Assembly: GCA_003313425.1 (NCBI GenBank)
Contig: NHZP01000004.1
Location: 310,001-374,000 of the forward strand
DNA length: 64,000 bases
Source: Pseudopyrenochaeta lycopersici
Taxonomy: Eukaryota > Ascomycota > Dothideomycetes > Pleosporales > Pseudopyrenochaetaceae
Direction of reading: 5' to 3'
Shown here: positions 24,445 through 36,812 of the stretch, in pieces
How positions within the stretch are numbered: position 1 is the stretch's first letter
Layout of the letters: each line of letters opens with the position of its first letter
Position numbers and translations under genes: made by a program
The notes under the pieces: generated by a model
What the model saw: only the letters and a program-made list of their open reading frames with translations
Told to the model about the DNA's origin: nothing
Database searches by the model: none

Positions 24445-25213
24445 TCAAATAGAGGCCTTAAGTAGCTGGAATGCATCCGCGCGAGATCCTAGATAACGTT
24501 CCTCAGCTGTCTTCCAATTGATGACGTGCCAGATGTTCTGAACATAAGCAGCTTTGTTGTTTAGATACTTGCGAAAGTCAGGATACTTCAAGCGATCTGA
24601 TAAAGCATATCAATCGAACTTACTTGCAGATAGAACGAATGCTCCCAAAGGTCTACACCCAACAAGGGAACCTCGCCCCGACCGAGTACAGGGTCCTGGT
24701 CTTTCGTCGTAACAATAGCAAGTCTCTGATCATTTCCAACATTGATTTTGATGAGCCAGCCCCAGCCACTGCCTTGAATTCCAAGTAAAGCAGCGTTGAA
24801 CGCTTCTTTGAACTTGTCCTCGTCGCCCCATGTTGCATTGATTTGTTTAAAAAGTTTTGGAGCCGCTGAGCTCTTTGCTTCAGGCGAGTTTGCTGGTGCG
24901 AGATTCAGCCAGAAGAGGGAATGATTGATGTGACCACCAGCATTAAATTTGAGGCTTTGTTGAAGTGCCACTTGGTTCACAATATCCGAGGCATGAACAG
25001 CTTCAGCTTGCGACTTGAGGGCAGCATTTAGGTTTGTGATATATGTCTGGTGGTGCTTGCTGTGGTGCAGCTCCATGATCTGGGCTGAGATGTGGGGTTC
25101 CAATGCCTACTAACGTGTAAGTATAACGCCCGCGAGGCACTTTGAAAGCCAAGAGGGGGACTGACATTGTAAGCATACGGAAGAGGTGGTAAGGAGTACT
25201 GAGGTGCAGACAT
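24445..25213 (-). CDS. Mn/Fe superoxide dismutase
   Basis: It dismutates superoxide to hydrogen peroxide and oxygen. The minus-strand exons are 25213-25166, 25106-24624 and 24567-24445 (introns of 59 and 56 bases), giving 217 residues: MSAPQYSLPPLPYAYN joined to ALEPHISAQIMELHHSKHHQ, and HSFYLQ joined to YLNNKAAYVQNIWHVINWKT. The four metal ligands are present: His30, His78 (GGHINHSLFW), Asp168 and His172 (DLWEHSFYLQ). No mitochondrial presequence precedes the fold, so it may be a cytosolic-type Mn-SOD. This is inferred from the start codon only, and an unseen upstream exon cannot be excluded. It is the last intact gene before the large transposon nest. Confidence 0.93.
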
Positions 25214-25822
25214 TTCTCTAAACTCGAAGGGCTGTTGCACAGAAGCAATGACAATGGACGTAGTGAGCAAAGAGAAGAAGAAAAACGACAGGCTTCGAGG
25301 CTCCCGCATCCTTCTCGTCACGCAACTGATATGCTCAGAAATCGGCACGGCTTGGTCAGATGTCGATGCGACGCCCACTAGGGTACTCTTTGGATGGGTC
25401 GCTGCTGCTGCTTAATTGGGTATAGAGCGTTGAAACTGCCTCAATTTGGCGCGATTGCACGCAGCGAGTCGCGAGGCCTTGAACTATAGGTTCAAGCCGT
25501 TAGTAAATGGAAATTTCAGCAATACAAAGAAGTATTGTGCAACAAGAGCTAGAGAGTGGTTAGGACTGAACAGAAGGCGCGCGGAGTACCGTTTCGCGCT
25601 TTCGGCATTCGGCCTGGTTATCAGCTCCGAAAATTAGCGATCTTCTTGGCGCTATCGCGTGCGTCTTACCAACTATTTGAAACCTTACTAAATAAATAAT
25701 GAAATCGTCATAATATACTTCTATATACTTTTAAACTTTATTTCTAATGTAAGAGAAACTTAGGACTACTTTCTAGTATTAAAGGTAGTTAATTTAAGAG
25801 TACTAATATATTACAATACTAG
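25214..25822. other. SOD upstream region grading into the RIP block
   Basis: It starts with balanced composition containing the SOD promoter. From about 25680 the sequence turns abruptly AT-rich with few CA/TG steps. No gene was found. Confidence 0.6.
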
Positions 25823-26148
25823 TGTCAGGCCCTGCGAGGCTGACAATAGCTAACCTGGGTAGCTATATGTACTACCGTATAAACTTACCACGCTGGCGAA
25901 ACGCTAGACAAGGGTCAGAGACAGCCGGAGGATCTTAGATCGCACCGAATGCAGTTTAGTATAAGAACCCCTGCAAAATTAACATTAACTCTAATTTCCA
26001 GTCTACCTGCAACTTATTTTACTCTTAAGTTGCTGCGATACCTAGTTTTTAGAAGGTTTTAAGGTTAATTTAGTAAGGGTAGCTCGTGCCCTGCGCTTGC
26101 TAGTAACCTAACAGCTTATTACTATTAAATAGCTATTATTACTAAGAG

Positions 26149-26379
26149 TGTAACGTATGGTTTTAGGTAATAGTACTTGCTTCACACCACAGATAATAGT
26201 AAAGGGATGGTTCTGTATTGCTGTCACTTAGCTATAGGAGAGAATAATACTTGTCGTCCCCGCTCCGCGCAGCTAGCGCAGGTTTTAAGCAGGTCCGTTA
26301 CAGTGCGCGCTAGCTCCTAAAAAGGACTAGCGCAACTATACTATAACACTAAGGTTTAGATTTATAATACTTTATTATA
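26149..26379 (-). repeat. LTR (3' in element sense) of outer gypsy
   Basis: 231 bases, starting TGTAACG. It aligns without gaps to 39953-40183, and the differences I read are transitions. The intact ends TGTAACG (from this copy) and CGTTACA (from the other copy) are exact inverted repeats. Confidence 0.93.
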
Positions 26380-27551
26380 GAGCCTTCTCCTCTAGCTAGC
26401 GTCCTAACAGCATTAATAGCCTTAATAAAAACCTAAAACTATGCAGGAAAATAGGAAAAGAGTATCTATATATATGTGTTTTAATCGCGCGTCCTAGACG
26501 CGTCCTATGCGCGTTATTATTATGTGTTGTAAGCGCCTTATATTACGCTCCTGCCTTTAGCAAAGTTAAGGTAATTAAGACTTTTATTCTCTAGTAACGA
26601 GGTACAGACCTACTTTATAATAGTAGAGTTTTCTAGTGTTATTATAATATTACGCTACTCCTTTACCCTATTATAATAACACTATTAAATTATATACATA
26701 ACGTATATAACTCGCTCAACACTATAGTCTATTACCTAAATCTAAAGTATATTAAGAAGTTATACTTTCGCAGTACTAGGCCCTTTATGTAGGCTACAGC
26801 TAATAAGCGTACTAACTAAGACGCGGCGACTAAGACTTACCTGCGCTGCGCACAGAGTATTACTAATTAGAAGAAGAACTATAATAACCCTAAGCACTAG
26901 CGCTGTAACTATTATATCGCAGGCAACTATAGCGACTATACTCCTATAAGTCTTTAGTCTATAGCTCGCTCTAGGCGCGTTATTATTAATAAATATAAGT
27001 CCCTTATAAGCTTAATACCCGCTTAAACCGCTTATACGTTCTTTATAACTAATATAATACAGTAGTTACTACTACTACTACCCCCTAAACTAATACTGCG
27101 GTAATTACAACTAGCGTTAAGCTTATACGCTGCTAGCGCTAGTTTAATCTAGAGCTTACTAGCCGCTGCTGCTACGCTGCCTATACTAGCACACCTATAG
27201 GTGTTGCTACCTAAGTGCCTACTACCTCGCCTTAGTTTCTAGGGCTGATCCTAGCTAAGTAGCGCAGGATTACGGCTGCCTAGAGCAGCTTGTAGCCTAC
27301 GCGGCCTGCATAGTATGCTAATACGTTACTCGCATTAGGAGCGCAGGCTAATATCTCTAAAGGGTGCTATCCTAGATAATACTAATAATAGCGACAGCAG
27401 TAGTAATAACGAGAGTAGAGGTAGCAGGGGTAGAAGTTAAGATAAAGAGGAGGAAGAATAGTAGGAGAATAGGGGAGGAGGAGGAAGAGGAGGAGGAGGA
27501 GGAGGAGGAGGAGGAGGAGGAGGAGGAGGAGGGAGGAGGAGGAGGAGGGGG

Positions 27552-27586
<35 letters not shown>

Positions 27587-28050
27587 GAGGAGGGGAGGAG
27601 GAGGAGGAGGAGGAGGAGGAGGAGGAGGGAGGAGGAGGAGGAGGAGGAGGAGGAGGAGGAGGAGGAGGAGGAGGAGGAGGAGGAGGAGGGGAGGAGGAGG
27701 AGGAGGGAGGAGGAGGAGGAGGAGGAGGAGAGAATAACAGAGGAGTAGATAATAGAGAGGGTAGCAGAGATAATAATAGAGGAGATAAGTAAGCTCCTGC
27801 CCTGCGCTGTAGAGGCGCTGCAGCGCGTTGCAACGTAAGAGGCAGAGGTAGAAGTAGGGGCGGAAGTTAAGGCTGTAGTAGGAGTAAAGGTTAAGGCCTA
27901 AGTTAAGATAGGGCTAGAAATACTCTAAGCTATAAGAGGTTTAAGAGTTTCCTATTAAGCCCTAGTAAGTAATAGTAGCGCCTTAAGCGTAAGTAATGCT
28001 GGAGAAGAGATTAAGTCTAACGCAGGTAATAAGAGTAAGGTAGTTTTAGT
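26380..28050 (+). pseudogene. Extra antisense ORF region inside outer gypsy, RIP-riddled
   Basis: This 1.67-kb segment lies between the end of pol and the left LTR. On the plus strand, opposite to pol, one frame (codon at 26832 in phase with codon at 27372) gives KTYLRCAQSITN, NPKH-RCNYYIAGNYSDY and, 500 bases on, LDNTNNSDSSSNNESRGSRG. The Cys/His spacing suggests a zinc-binding motif, with some Cys probably changed to Tyr by C-to-T/G-to-A changes. The Ser/Asn/Arg/Gly-rich tail flows into a (GGA)n tract and then ENNRGVDNREGSRDNN in a shifted frame. All stops are TAG/TAA, as RIP would create. I do not recognise the protein; an accessory ORF carried by the retroelement is an inference. Confidence 0.4.
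27475..27733. repeat. (AGG)n microsatellite with a poly-G run
   Basis: About 260 bases of almost pure AGG/GGA, with an uninterrupted G run at 27547-27563. The poly-Pro/poly-Ser minus-strand frame across it (27372-27833) is a translation artefact. Confidence 0.95.
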
Positions 28051-29847
28051 ATTTTTAGAAGTTTTCTTTTACTTCTTATAGATACTTATAAGCCTAAAGC
28101 TATAATAATAAATTCTACTTTCTTTCTTAGACTTACTTCTTTTTAGCGCTTTAGTTACATAACTTATACTTTTTTTCTTTTCTTTAAGCGCGTAGCTGTT
28201 CCCTCTTATTTAAACTCTTAGACTAAGTTATCTATATTTTTAAAATCTAATACTAGAGTCTAAGTATCCTAAGTCTTATTATAGCCTTTCTACTTTAGCT
28301 AGTACTATAGTTAGCCCTTCTTTATATATTTACCTAAGATCTTTTTAACTTCCTAGACTTCCTCTCCTTTAAGAGTAATATTAGGTAGCTAGGTATTTTC
28401 CTCTTCTTCTTACTAAGATTTCTAGCGTTTAAAGAGTAAGATATAGAATACGTTATAAATATAGTAGTAAGGTAGTAGAATTAAGTAATATACCTGCGTT
28501 CTAACTACTTCTTATACTCTAAAGGGTCTAATAAACTTACTAGATAGCTTTTTATTTAGTTAGTAGGTTAAGTTAATATACTTAGTACTAAGTAATATAA
28601 GATCTCCTTAGTAGAATACTTTATCTTTATACTTTTTATTATAATATTAGCTTTAATACTCTTATACTTTTTATAAGTATTCTATAAGCGTAGTCCTTAC
28701 GCTATGTATACGCTTAACTCTGTCTATTATATTAGGTATCTCCTCCTCTAGCCTACTATCCTTAGGAGGTAAGGTAACTAGTAAGTACTTACTATATATA
28801 GTATAGAAAGGAGTTAATTTTATTAACTTATAGACTAAATTATTATACTTAAATTAAGCTGTACTTAAAAGCTTAACCTAGTTATCCTAAGCTACTAATA
28901 TAAAGACTTAAAGGTACTGTTTAAGCGTTTAATTTTAGTATTCTGTTTACCTATCTATCTATAGATAGAAAGCTATGCTTAGCTTACGCTTTACCTATAG
29001 TTAGTAGTAAATCCCTGCCTAAAAGTTAGAAGTAAAGATAGAGCCTCTATCCAATATAATACCTTTCTATACTCTAAACTTTAAAATTATATAGTTAAAG
29101 TAAGCTTTTATAAACTATTTTACGTCTTATATTTTTAAAGTAGGTATATAGAGCGCTATCTTTAAGAAGTAATTAATAATTACGAGGATTATATTAAATA
29201 CGTAACTTAAACTATCCTTTACTAAAGGTAACCTAAAAATAAAGTCTAGTATAACTTCCTTAAATATATTCCTAGGAACTAGTAAAAGTACTAGCTTTCT
29301 ATATTAACTATGCCTTAGAGCTTTACTTCTTTAGTAAATAGTATATATTCTTACGTACTCTTAAATATTATAACTAAGCGTTAGCTAATAGTATAGCCTT
29401 CTAATTAGCTTAAGCGTTCTACGTGCACTAAAGTAGCCTACTATACGCGTGTTATAGTTCTAGAATAAAATCTCTTACTTAATAGCTAGTTCTTCTAGAA
29501 TATATATTCTACTATTATATTTTAAAACTTTTCTTTTATTAAGACACTAAATAGGCGCCCCTCTACTACTTTAAGTACGTTCTACGCGCGTAGAGTCTAT
29601 AATCTGCTACTAGGTAAAGGCGTCCCCTTACTATAGTTAGTATAGGGTCTCTATCTACGTTTTAGACTCTACTATCGTAGGTTCACTACTAACTAACACT
29701 CTAGCTAGTAAGCGTAGCATGTATAGTATATATTCTATAGCGCTAGTAGTAGGGACCTTTATAGTTCTATAAACTGTAGTAACGTGCGTTTTACACGCGC
29801 CTACTAAGCTAAGCCTAGTTATAGATCCTCTTACTCTACTATACTCT

Positions 29848-30242
29848 TGTTAGGATCTGAAATCCTGGACGGGAAGGAAGAGCCTTAGACGCCGGCGGCC
29901 AGTCAGGAAGCGCCAGTGTTCTACTCTGTCACATGTTACGTAACCGCTCGTTCTGCCAAGGACGAGCGCTCGCGGCGCTCGCAGTAAGCGCAACAAGCGC
30001 GTTATATATATAGATTATTATAATAAACTCTTATAGCTTATTATATTTAACTTAATATTATACTCTATAGTATAGTAATAGTAATACTAATTATTCTTAA
30101 CTCTTAGTACTCTTTATAGAAGCGCCCTCTTACTGTCTTAGTATTAAAAACCCCCTTCTATCTAGTCCCTTACTCTATCCTAGAGAACTAATATTATAAT
30201 CTTATTAGCTATCCTTACTAATAGCTTATAAGATTCTTTATA
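29848..30242 (+). repeat. 5' LTR of inner gypsy
   Basis: 395 bases, TGTTAGG...CTTTATA, with the final CA altered to TA. Its first 150 bases keep a GC-rich, nearly unmutated sequence, unlike the 3' LTR. Confidence 0.96.
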
Positions 30243-33200
30243 CTTTAAACACCCTTAAGATAAGTAACACTAAGATAGAAAATATAAACTACTATACTAC
30301 TAGGCTAGGCAACGCTGTCGCTAAACTAGACCTCTTCTATAGAGACTGCTTTAAGCTTAAAGAATAGCTACTCTAGTTTAACCTCTTCTTTAAGTTTAAT
30401 GTAACTACTATAGATAACAATAATTAAGCAGTACTTATAATAAGCTATATAAGGGGCGAAGCTGCTAAATAGGTAAAACCCTACCTAGTTAAGTACATAG
30501 GTAAAAGAGAAAAAACTTAAGAACTAATTACTATGTTTAAGGAGACGGGCAGATTTAAAGCATATATGCGTTAAGCGTTTAGGCTCCTAAATAAGGTAAC
30601 TATTATAGAGCGTAAGGTTTAAAATATGCAGTAAACTAAGTCTATAGCTAACTATACTAATAAATTTCTAGGCTACGCTAGGCAAACTAACTAGAATAAT
30701 AATACCTTAAAAACTATGTATAAATAAGGCCTAAAAGCAGACGTCTAGACTAAGCTTATGCGCACAGGCACGAAGATTACGACACTAGACGACCTAATTA
30801 ATAAGACTATCTAACTAGATATAGGGCTCTATAAGCTTCGCGCGCGACTAGTAAGATAATAACTTAGATAAATAATAGAAGATAAGAAACTATAAAAAGA
30901 TTATTATAATAAATCTAATAGCAGTTATTTACGCTACTAATATTAGCTATAAGGGGTCCTAAGATATTATACGTCTAGAGGATCTAAGGTAATATATCTA
31001 GATAACCTTAATAAAGAAAAGTTAGGTAAGGGAAGAAAAAAGAAAGAAATAACCTATTTTAACTGTAATAAGAAAGGCTATATAGCTAAAGACTGTAGGA
31101 AGAAGAATAAAGTAACTCTCTAGATTAATATAATAGTAGTAAAAGAAGAAAACAGTAATAATAAAATATAGGAAGTCGTCGCTACTTAAGAGGAAGGGGC
31201 TTAAGACGTAGAGGTATTATAGCTACCTCACCTAGAACCTACTATAAAAGGGATCCTAGGAACCTAGTATAATAAAGATAAGGAAGAGAGTAATAGCTCT
31301 TTATCCCTAGTCTATAAAGATACTATAGAAGATCTTAGTAATACTATAGTACTCTTAACTAAAGAATAAAAAATAGAGAACTTTTAGAGCTAATATTAAC
31401 TAGGAACCCTAAGGCTATCTACGCTTATAGAAGTAGAAAAAGATATTACAGAACTTAACTGCTAACTACGCGCGTAACATATGTACAAAGTATAGTATAT
31501 TAATACGCTAACCCTAGAAGAATAGGAAGCAGCTATAATACAGGGAATAAGTATAATTATCTTAGCTAAGTAAGTAATATAAGATATATTACGGGAATAC
31601 TACTAATACCTTAAATATTATACAAAGGTAATATAAGAGTAGGCGGAAAAAGCTAAGGAAGTATAGTAACCTGTAAGCGTTAGGGACGTACTATAGAAAC
31701 TTTAATAAGCTAGATAAATATAGGTACTAGAACCCCTAGTAGTTAAAACCCCTAAATACGTATTACGACGCTAAATAATGCTACTATTAACATAGGAAGA
31801 TACTTTCTATATACTAAATATTAAGGACCTAGTATAATAAGGGTACCTTTAAGTTAACTCCTATAGCGAAATCGTGCTTATAGATAGTAAGAAGTAAGAT
31901 ATTTATACTTAGCTTAAATAATAAATATATTAGGAGGACAATAAAGAGAATATTAACCCTAACTAGCGTCTTATAGAGGAGGAAGCTAGAGACTACTATA
32001 AGCGCGTAGAGGCGGCTTAAACCCTATATACTATGCGTAAGGGACTATAGAAACTAGTACTAGACTACTTAATAGACCTACGTAATTAGCAGTATAGTAT
32101 TATCTACTAGTCTCTCTATACTACGGACCTATATATAATACACTATTTAAGTAAGACAGAATAGGGATACTTCCCTTACTTATTTTACTAATATAAATAT
32201 TAATAGTATAACTGTCCTAAAGTTAAATGCGACAACTACCTATAAGATAAGAGGACTATCTTCTACTTCCTAAGAAATAATAACTCTGTAGCTACTATAG
32301 TAATACAGCTAGTCTTTAACAGAGAATATAATTAGTAATAATAGTAAACGTGCCTTAACTCTAACTGCCTTAAGTATAAAGATATTAAGACACTAAACAG
32401 GTACTAGGAGGAGCTATTTTTAGAGTTATACCTACTAATAGGTAAGAATTACAAACTCTATACGCAACAGGCACATAAGGACTCTTTAAGCTAAATATTA
32501 AGCTTAATAGAAGCTAAATAAAGGCACTAGTAGATTCTAGAGTATAATAGAGCTATATTTCTACGCGAGCGATAAAATAAGCTAGCCTTATTCTATTATT
32601 AAAATTAGTACTATATCTATTAATAGTAGCTAATAAATAACTAATACTATTAGAGTCTGTAATTATATACGAAGTATAGAGTATATAACTTATTATCTAG
32701 AACTATAAGGAAACGATTAACCTAGACGTCTTTAGACTATTATAACACGATATAATACTAAGACTTTTATAGTTAAGAGAACATAGCCTAGAAATAGACT
32801 AGAAGAAGAAAAAGTTCTTATTTAAATGCTGTAGAACAGACGTAACTACGAGTAAGCCTACGCTGCGGCTAAGTACCTAGGTAGATAAGAAGATAATAAT
32901 TAGGATCCTTACTTTAAATAAGGACGACCTTAAGATACGAGGGTCTAACTTAGCAGGTACTAATAAGAGGCCCTTAGACTAATAAGCTAGAGTTAAAGAG
33001 TAAAGCGTAACTCTAGTAATCCCTAACAAGTATAAAGAATATAAGTTACTCTTTTAGGAAGAGATAAGTACTAAAGTATTACTTAAGTATTAACCCTAGG
33101 ATTATAAGATAATCCTATAGGAAGGAAAGTAACTAACTTTTAGCTTAATCTATAGTTTATTAGAAAAAGAACTTAAAACCCTACGCGAATATATTAAGAC

Positions 33201-36200
33201 AAACTTAAAAAAGGAATTTATTAGGGAATTACAGTTGCTAGTAGGATACCCTATACTATTTATACTAAAAAAAAATAAGAAGCTAATATTATGCGTTAAC
33301 TACTAGAAACTTAATAATATTATAATAAAGAATTAATACCCTCTACTAAATATAGTAGAACTATAGGATTAACTAGCTCTTATAAAAGTCTTTATAGTAT
33401 TAGACTTAAGAGGAGCGTATAACTTTATTTACATAAAGAAAGAAGAAGAATAGAAGACTGCGTTTAGAACACGCTACAGCTACTATAAGTATATAGTAAT
33501 ACTTTTTAGTCTTACTAACATACTAGTAATATACTAGGCACTTATTAATAATATATTAAAGGAATACCTAGATATATTTATTATTACATACCTTAATAAT
33601 ATCCTTATATACTCTAATAATCTATAGGAATACATTAAGTACGTTAAAATAGTTCTTACCTACTTAGGAAGATTTAGTTTACTACTTAAACCTAAGAAAT
33701 ACAAGTTCTATAAGGAAGAAGTTAAATTCCTAGGATATATAGTAAGTGCACACAGAGTAAAGATAAGTAAAGAAAAAATAAGAGTAGTAAAAGAATAGCC
33801 TAAACCTAAAATAGTTAAAGACATATAGTTATTTATAGGATTTATTAACTTTAACTAATAGTTTATTAAGGATTTCTCTAGGAAATCTATCCTACTTACT
33901 AAACTTATAAAGAAAGATATAAAATAGAAATAGAGAGACAAATAAAGAAAAGCATTCTAGATACTTAAGAAAGCCTGTATTATACTACTAGTATTAATTG
34001 CATTCTAATTAGGAGAACTCTTACAGTTTAAAACATATACCTTAGACCTTACACTAGGTATAACAGCAAAATAAGAACGTAATAGGAAATAGTACCTAAT
34101 TACCTACTACTCTAGGAAATTTACAGACCCTAAGGAACGCTATAACGTGCACGATAAAGAGCTTATAGCAGTTATTAACGCCCTAAACTACTAGCAGATC
34201 TATGCAGAAAGCTACTTAGATTTTATAATATTTATAGATTATAAGAACTTAGTTAATTTTACTACTACTAAGACATTAAATTAAAAACAGGTTAGATAGG
34301 CTAAAATGTTAGGATAATATAAGTTTAAAATTATATACACGCTAGGAAAGGATAACAGCAGAGCAGACGCGCTTAGCCGCAGATTAGACATCGCAGGAAT
34401 AAAAGTAATAGTTAGTAATGCTATCCTTTAAGTAAACTAGGATAGAAGCTTAGGACCTAATAAGTTATTAAATAACACTATAATAATTACGTCTGAAGTA
34501 CCTAAAGAACTATAAGAAGTAATTATCTAATAATACTATAATAACCTAGTATATAGTTACTTAGGAATTAAGAGAATAATAGAACTTATACAGCGACACT
34601 ACAGCTTTAAGAATATAAAGGCTAAGGTTAAACAGTTTATTAAAAAATACGCGGACTGCTATAAGAATAAATATAGTACTTACGCACTATACAGAGAAAT
34701 GTAAGCTATAGAGCTACCTAATAAACCTTAGGCAGATATTTCTATAGACTTTATAATAAGGTTACTACTATTAAAAGATCCTACAACAGGAATTAAGTAT
34801 AACGCTATCCTTAATATAGTCTGTAGGTTTATAAAAGCGGTAGAAATAATACTATTTAAGAACAACTATAATACAGAATAACTAGCATTTATTATCCTAG
34901 ATAGATTAATATAATACTATAGTATACCTAAGTCTATTATAAGTAATAGAGATAAGCTCTTTATATCTAACTTCTAGTCTACCTTAATAGCTGCGATAGG
35001 AATAAAGAGAAAATTGTTAACAGATTATTACCTATAAACGGACAGATAGACAGAAAGAATAAACAGAATTATAAAGACCTACTAAAGAATTTATAGTAAT
35101 TAATAATAAAATAATTAGGTCTTATTACTACTAATAGCATAGCTAGCCTATAATAATAAATTATTAGAATTAACTAGAAAGACACTATTCTTTACTAACT
35201 ATAGGAGACACCCTAATCTCTTTATAAAGTTATATCCTAGTAGAAAAGCTAAAGCAGCTATAAAAATAGCTAAAGAAATAAAGAAAGTATATAAATAACT
35301 CTAAGAAAACCTTAAGAAAGCATAACATAATAGTATTTCCTACTAAAATAAGAAAAGAAAAGTAGCACTTTAGCTAAAGAAAGGGGATAAAGTATACTTA
35401 CTTATAAAAAACCTATGTAACAAATAACTAAGTAAGGAACTTAATTATGTTAAAGTTAGACTATTTTTAGTTAAAGAACAAAACAGACCTATAAATTATA
35501 TACTCGAGCTACTACTAGATATAAAGATCTACCTATACTTTTATATCTCTAAGCTAGAACTAGCTAACTCTGCAACGCTAGTATAAAGAACATTCTAATA
35601 TAAACTAGAGGAAGAAAATAAGTTTAAAGTTAAGAAAATCTAGGGATACTAATAAAATAGAAGAGTTAATAACCTAGAATTAAGCTTTAGTTACCTAGTT
35701 AAATAGAAAGGATACCTAAGCGCAGAGAGCACGTAGGAACTAGAGGAATACTTAAGAAACTGCTAAGAGAAAGTTAGAGAATACTAGGAAGAAGAAGAAA
35801 GAAAAAAGAAGAAATAATAAACCTAGAAGGTAGAAGCCTAACTAGGCTCTACTAAGGTTACTAGCTAATCTAAGGCGCCTATAGTAGACTATACTATTAA
35901 AGAAAACCTAACTAGAGTATTAATAGCTAGATAAGGGGCTTCCTTAGTAAACTCTAACTCCCTGTTATTATATATCTCTAACGTAAGACACAACGCCTTC
36001 TTCTATACTCTTTCTTCTACTTACTTTAAAATCGCCTTATTCTAAAGTAACTGCGCGATTACAGTTACTAATAACTTTTTATTATTATCTACCTTCTTCT
36101 AGTACTTATTATAAGTTTTATCTAAAGAAGCCTAGGACATAATTACACATAGCTTTCCTAAATAAGTATATTTAGCATATTTTAAGTTTAAATTTAGTAT

Positions 36201-36417
36201 AATATAATAAATAATATTATCCCTAAAACACTTATTATAGGCAAATTTAGTAATAGTTTTAGCACGAAGAATTTTATTATAAAGACGCAGATTACGAATC
36301 TAAGACTTAGATAATATTTTGTCTTATATTACTACAGACGCGGGGTACGCTGCCTTTAAACTAATCTAGCTACGTATTACGTAATTTGAGATAAATCCTA
36401 AAGGAGGAAGGGGATAG

Positions 36418-36812
36418 TGTTAGGATCTAAAATCCTAGATAGGAAGGAAGAGCCTTAGACGCTAGCGGCTAGTTAGGAAGCGCTAGTGTTCTACTCTGTT
36501 ACATGTTACGTGACTGCTCGTTCTACTAAGGACAAGCGCTTATAGCGCTCGCAGTAAGCGCGACAAGCGCGTTATGTATATAGATTATTATAATAAACCC
36601 TTATAGCTTATTATGTTTAACTTAATATTATACTCTATAGTATAGTAATAGTAATACTAATTATTCTTAACCTTTAGTACTCTTTATAGAAGCGCTCTCT
36701 TACTATCTTAGTATTAAAAACCCCCTTTTATCTAGTCCCTTACTCTATCCTAGAGAACTAATATTGCAATCTTATTAGCTATCCTCACTAATAGCTTATA
36801 AGATTCTTTACA
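36418..36812 (+). repeat. 3' LTR of inner gypsy
   Basis: 395 bases, TGTTAGG...CTTTACA, directly after a polypurine tract. It aligns with the 5' LTR over its full length; differences in the first 70 bases are all C-to-T or G-to-A type. Confidence 0.96.

Larger units (their letters stand above)
29848..36812 (+). mobile_element. Ty3/gypsy chromovirus (inner), nested in the outer gypsy
   Basis: 6,965 bases bounded by equal 395-base LTRs and a perfect TSD ACTCT (29843-29847, 36813-36817). On the plus strand the domains are: gag with a zinc knuckle (31061-31096, NCNKKGYIAKDC), a protease end (about 32700-32820), and reverse transcriptase (about 33230-33850: LDLRGAYNFIYIKKEEE, YLNNILIYS, FLGYIV). 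RNase H follows (about 34000-34390: LGKDNSRADALSRRLDI), then integrase (34500-35300: TDRQTERINRIIKTY) and a C-terminal chromodomain (35630-35800: YLVKWKGYLSAESTWELEEY). The polypurine tract aaaggaggaaggggatag abuts the 3' LTR. The order and chromodomain define a chromovirus. Stops throughout show RIP inactivation. Confidence 0.95.

Noticed and set aside
27372..27833. 153-codon minus-strand frame rich in Pro and Ser
   Set aside because: It is the translation of the (AGG)n microsatellite; it has no sequence character outside the repeat.
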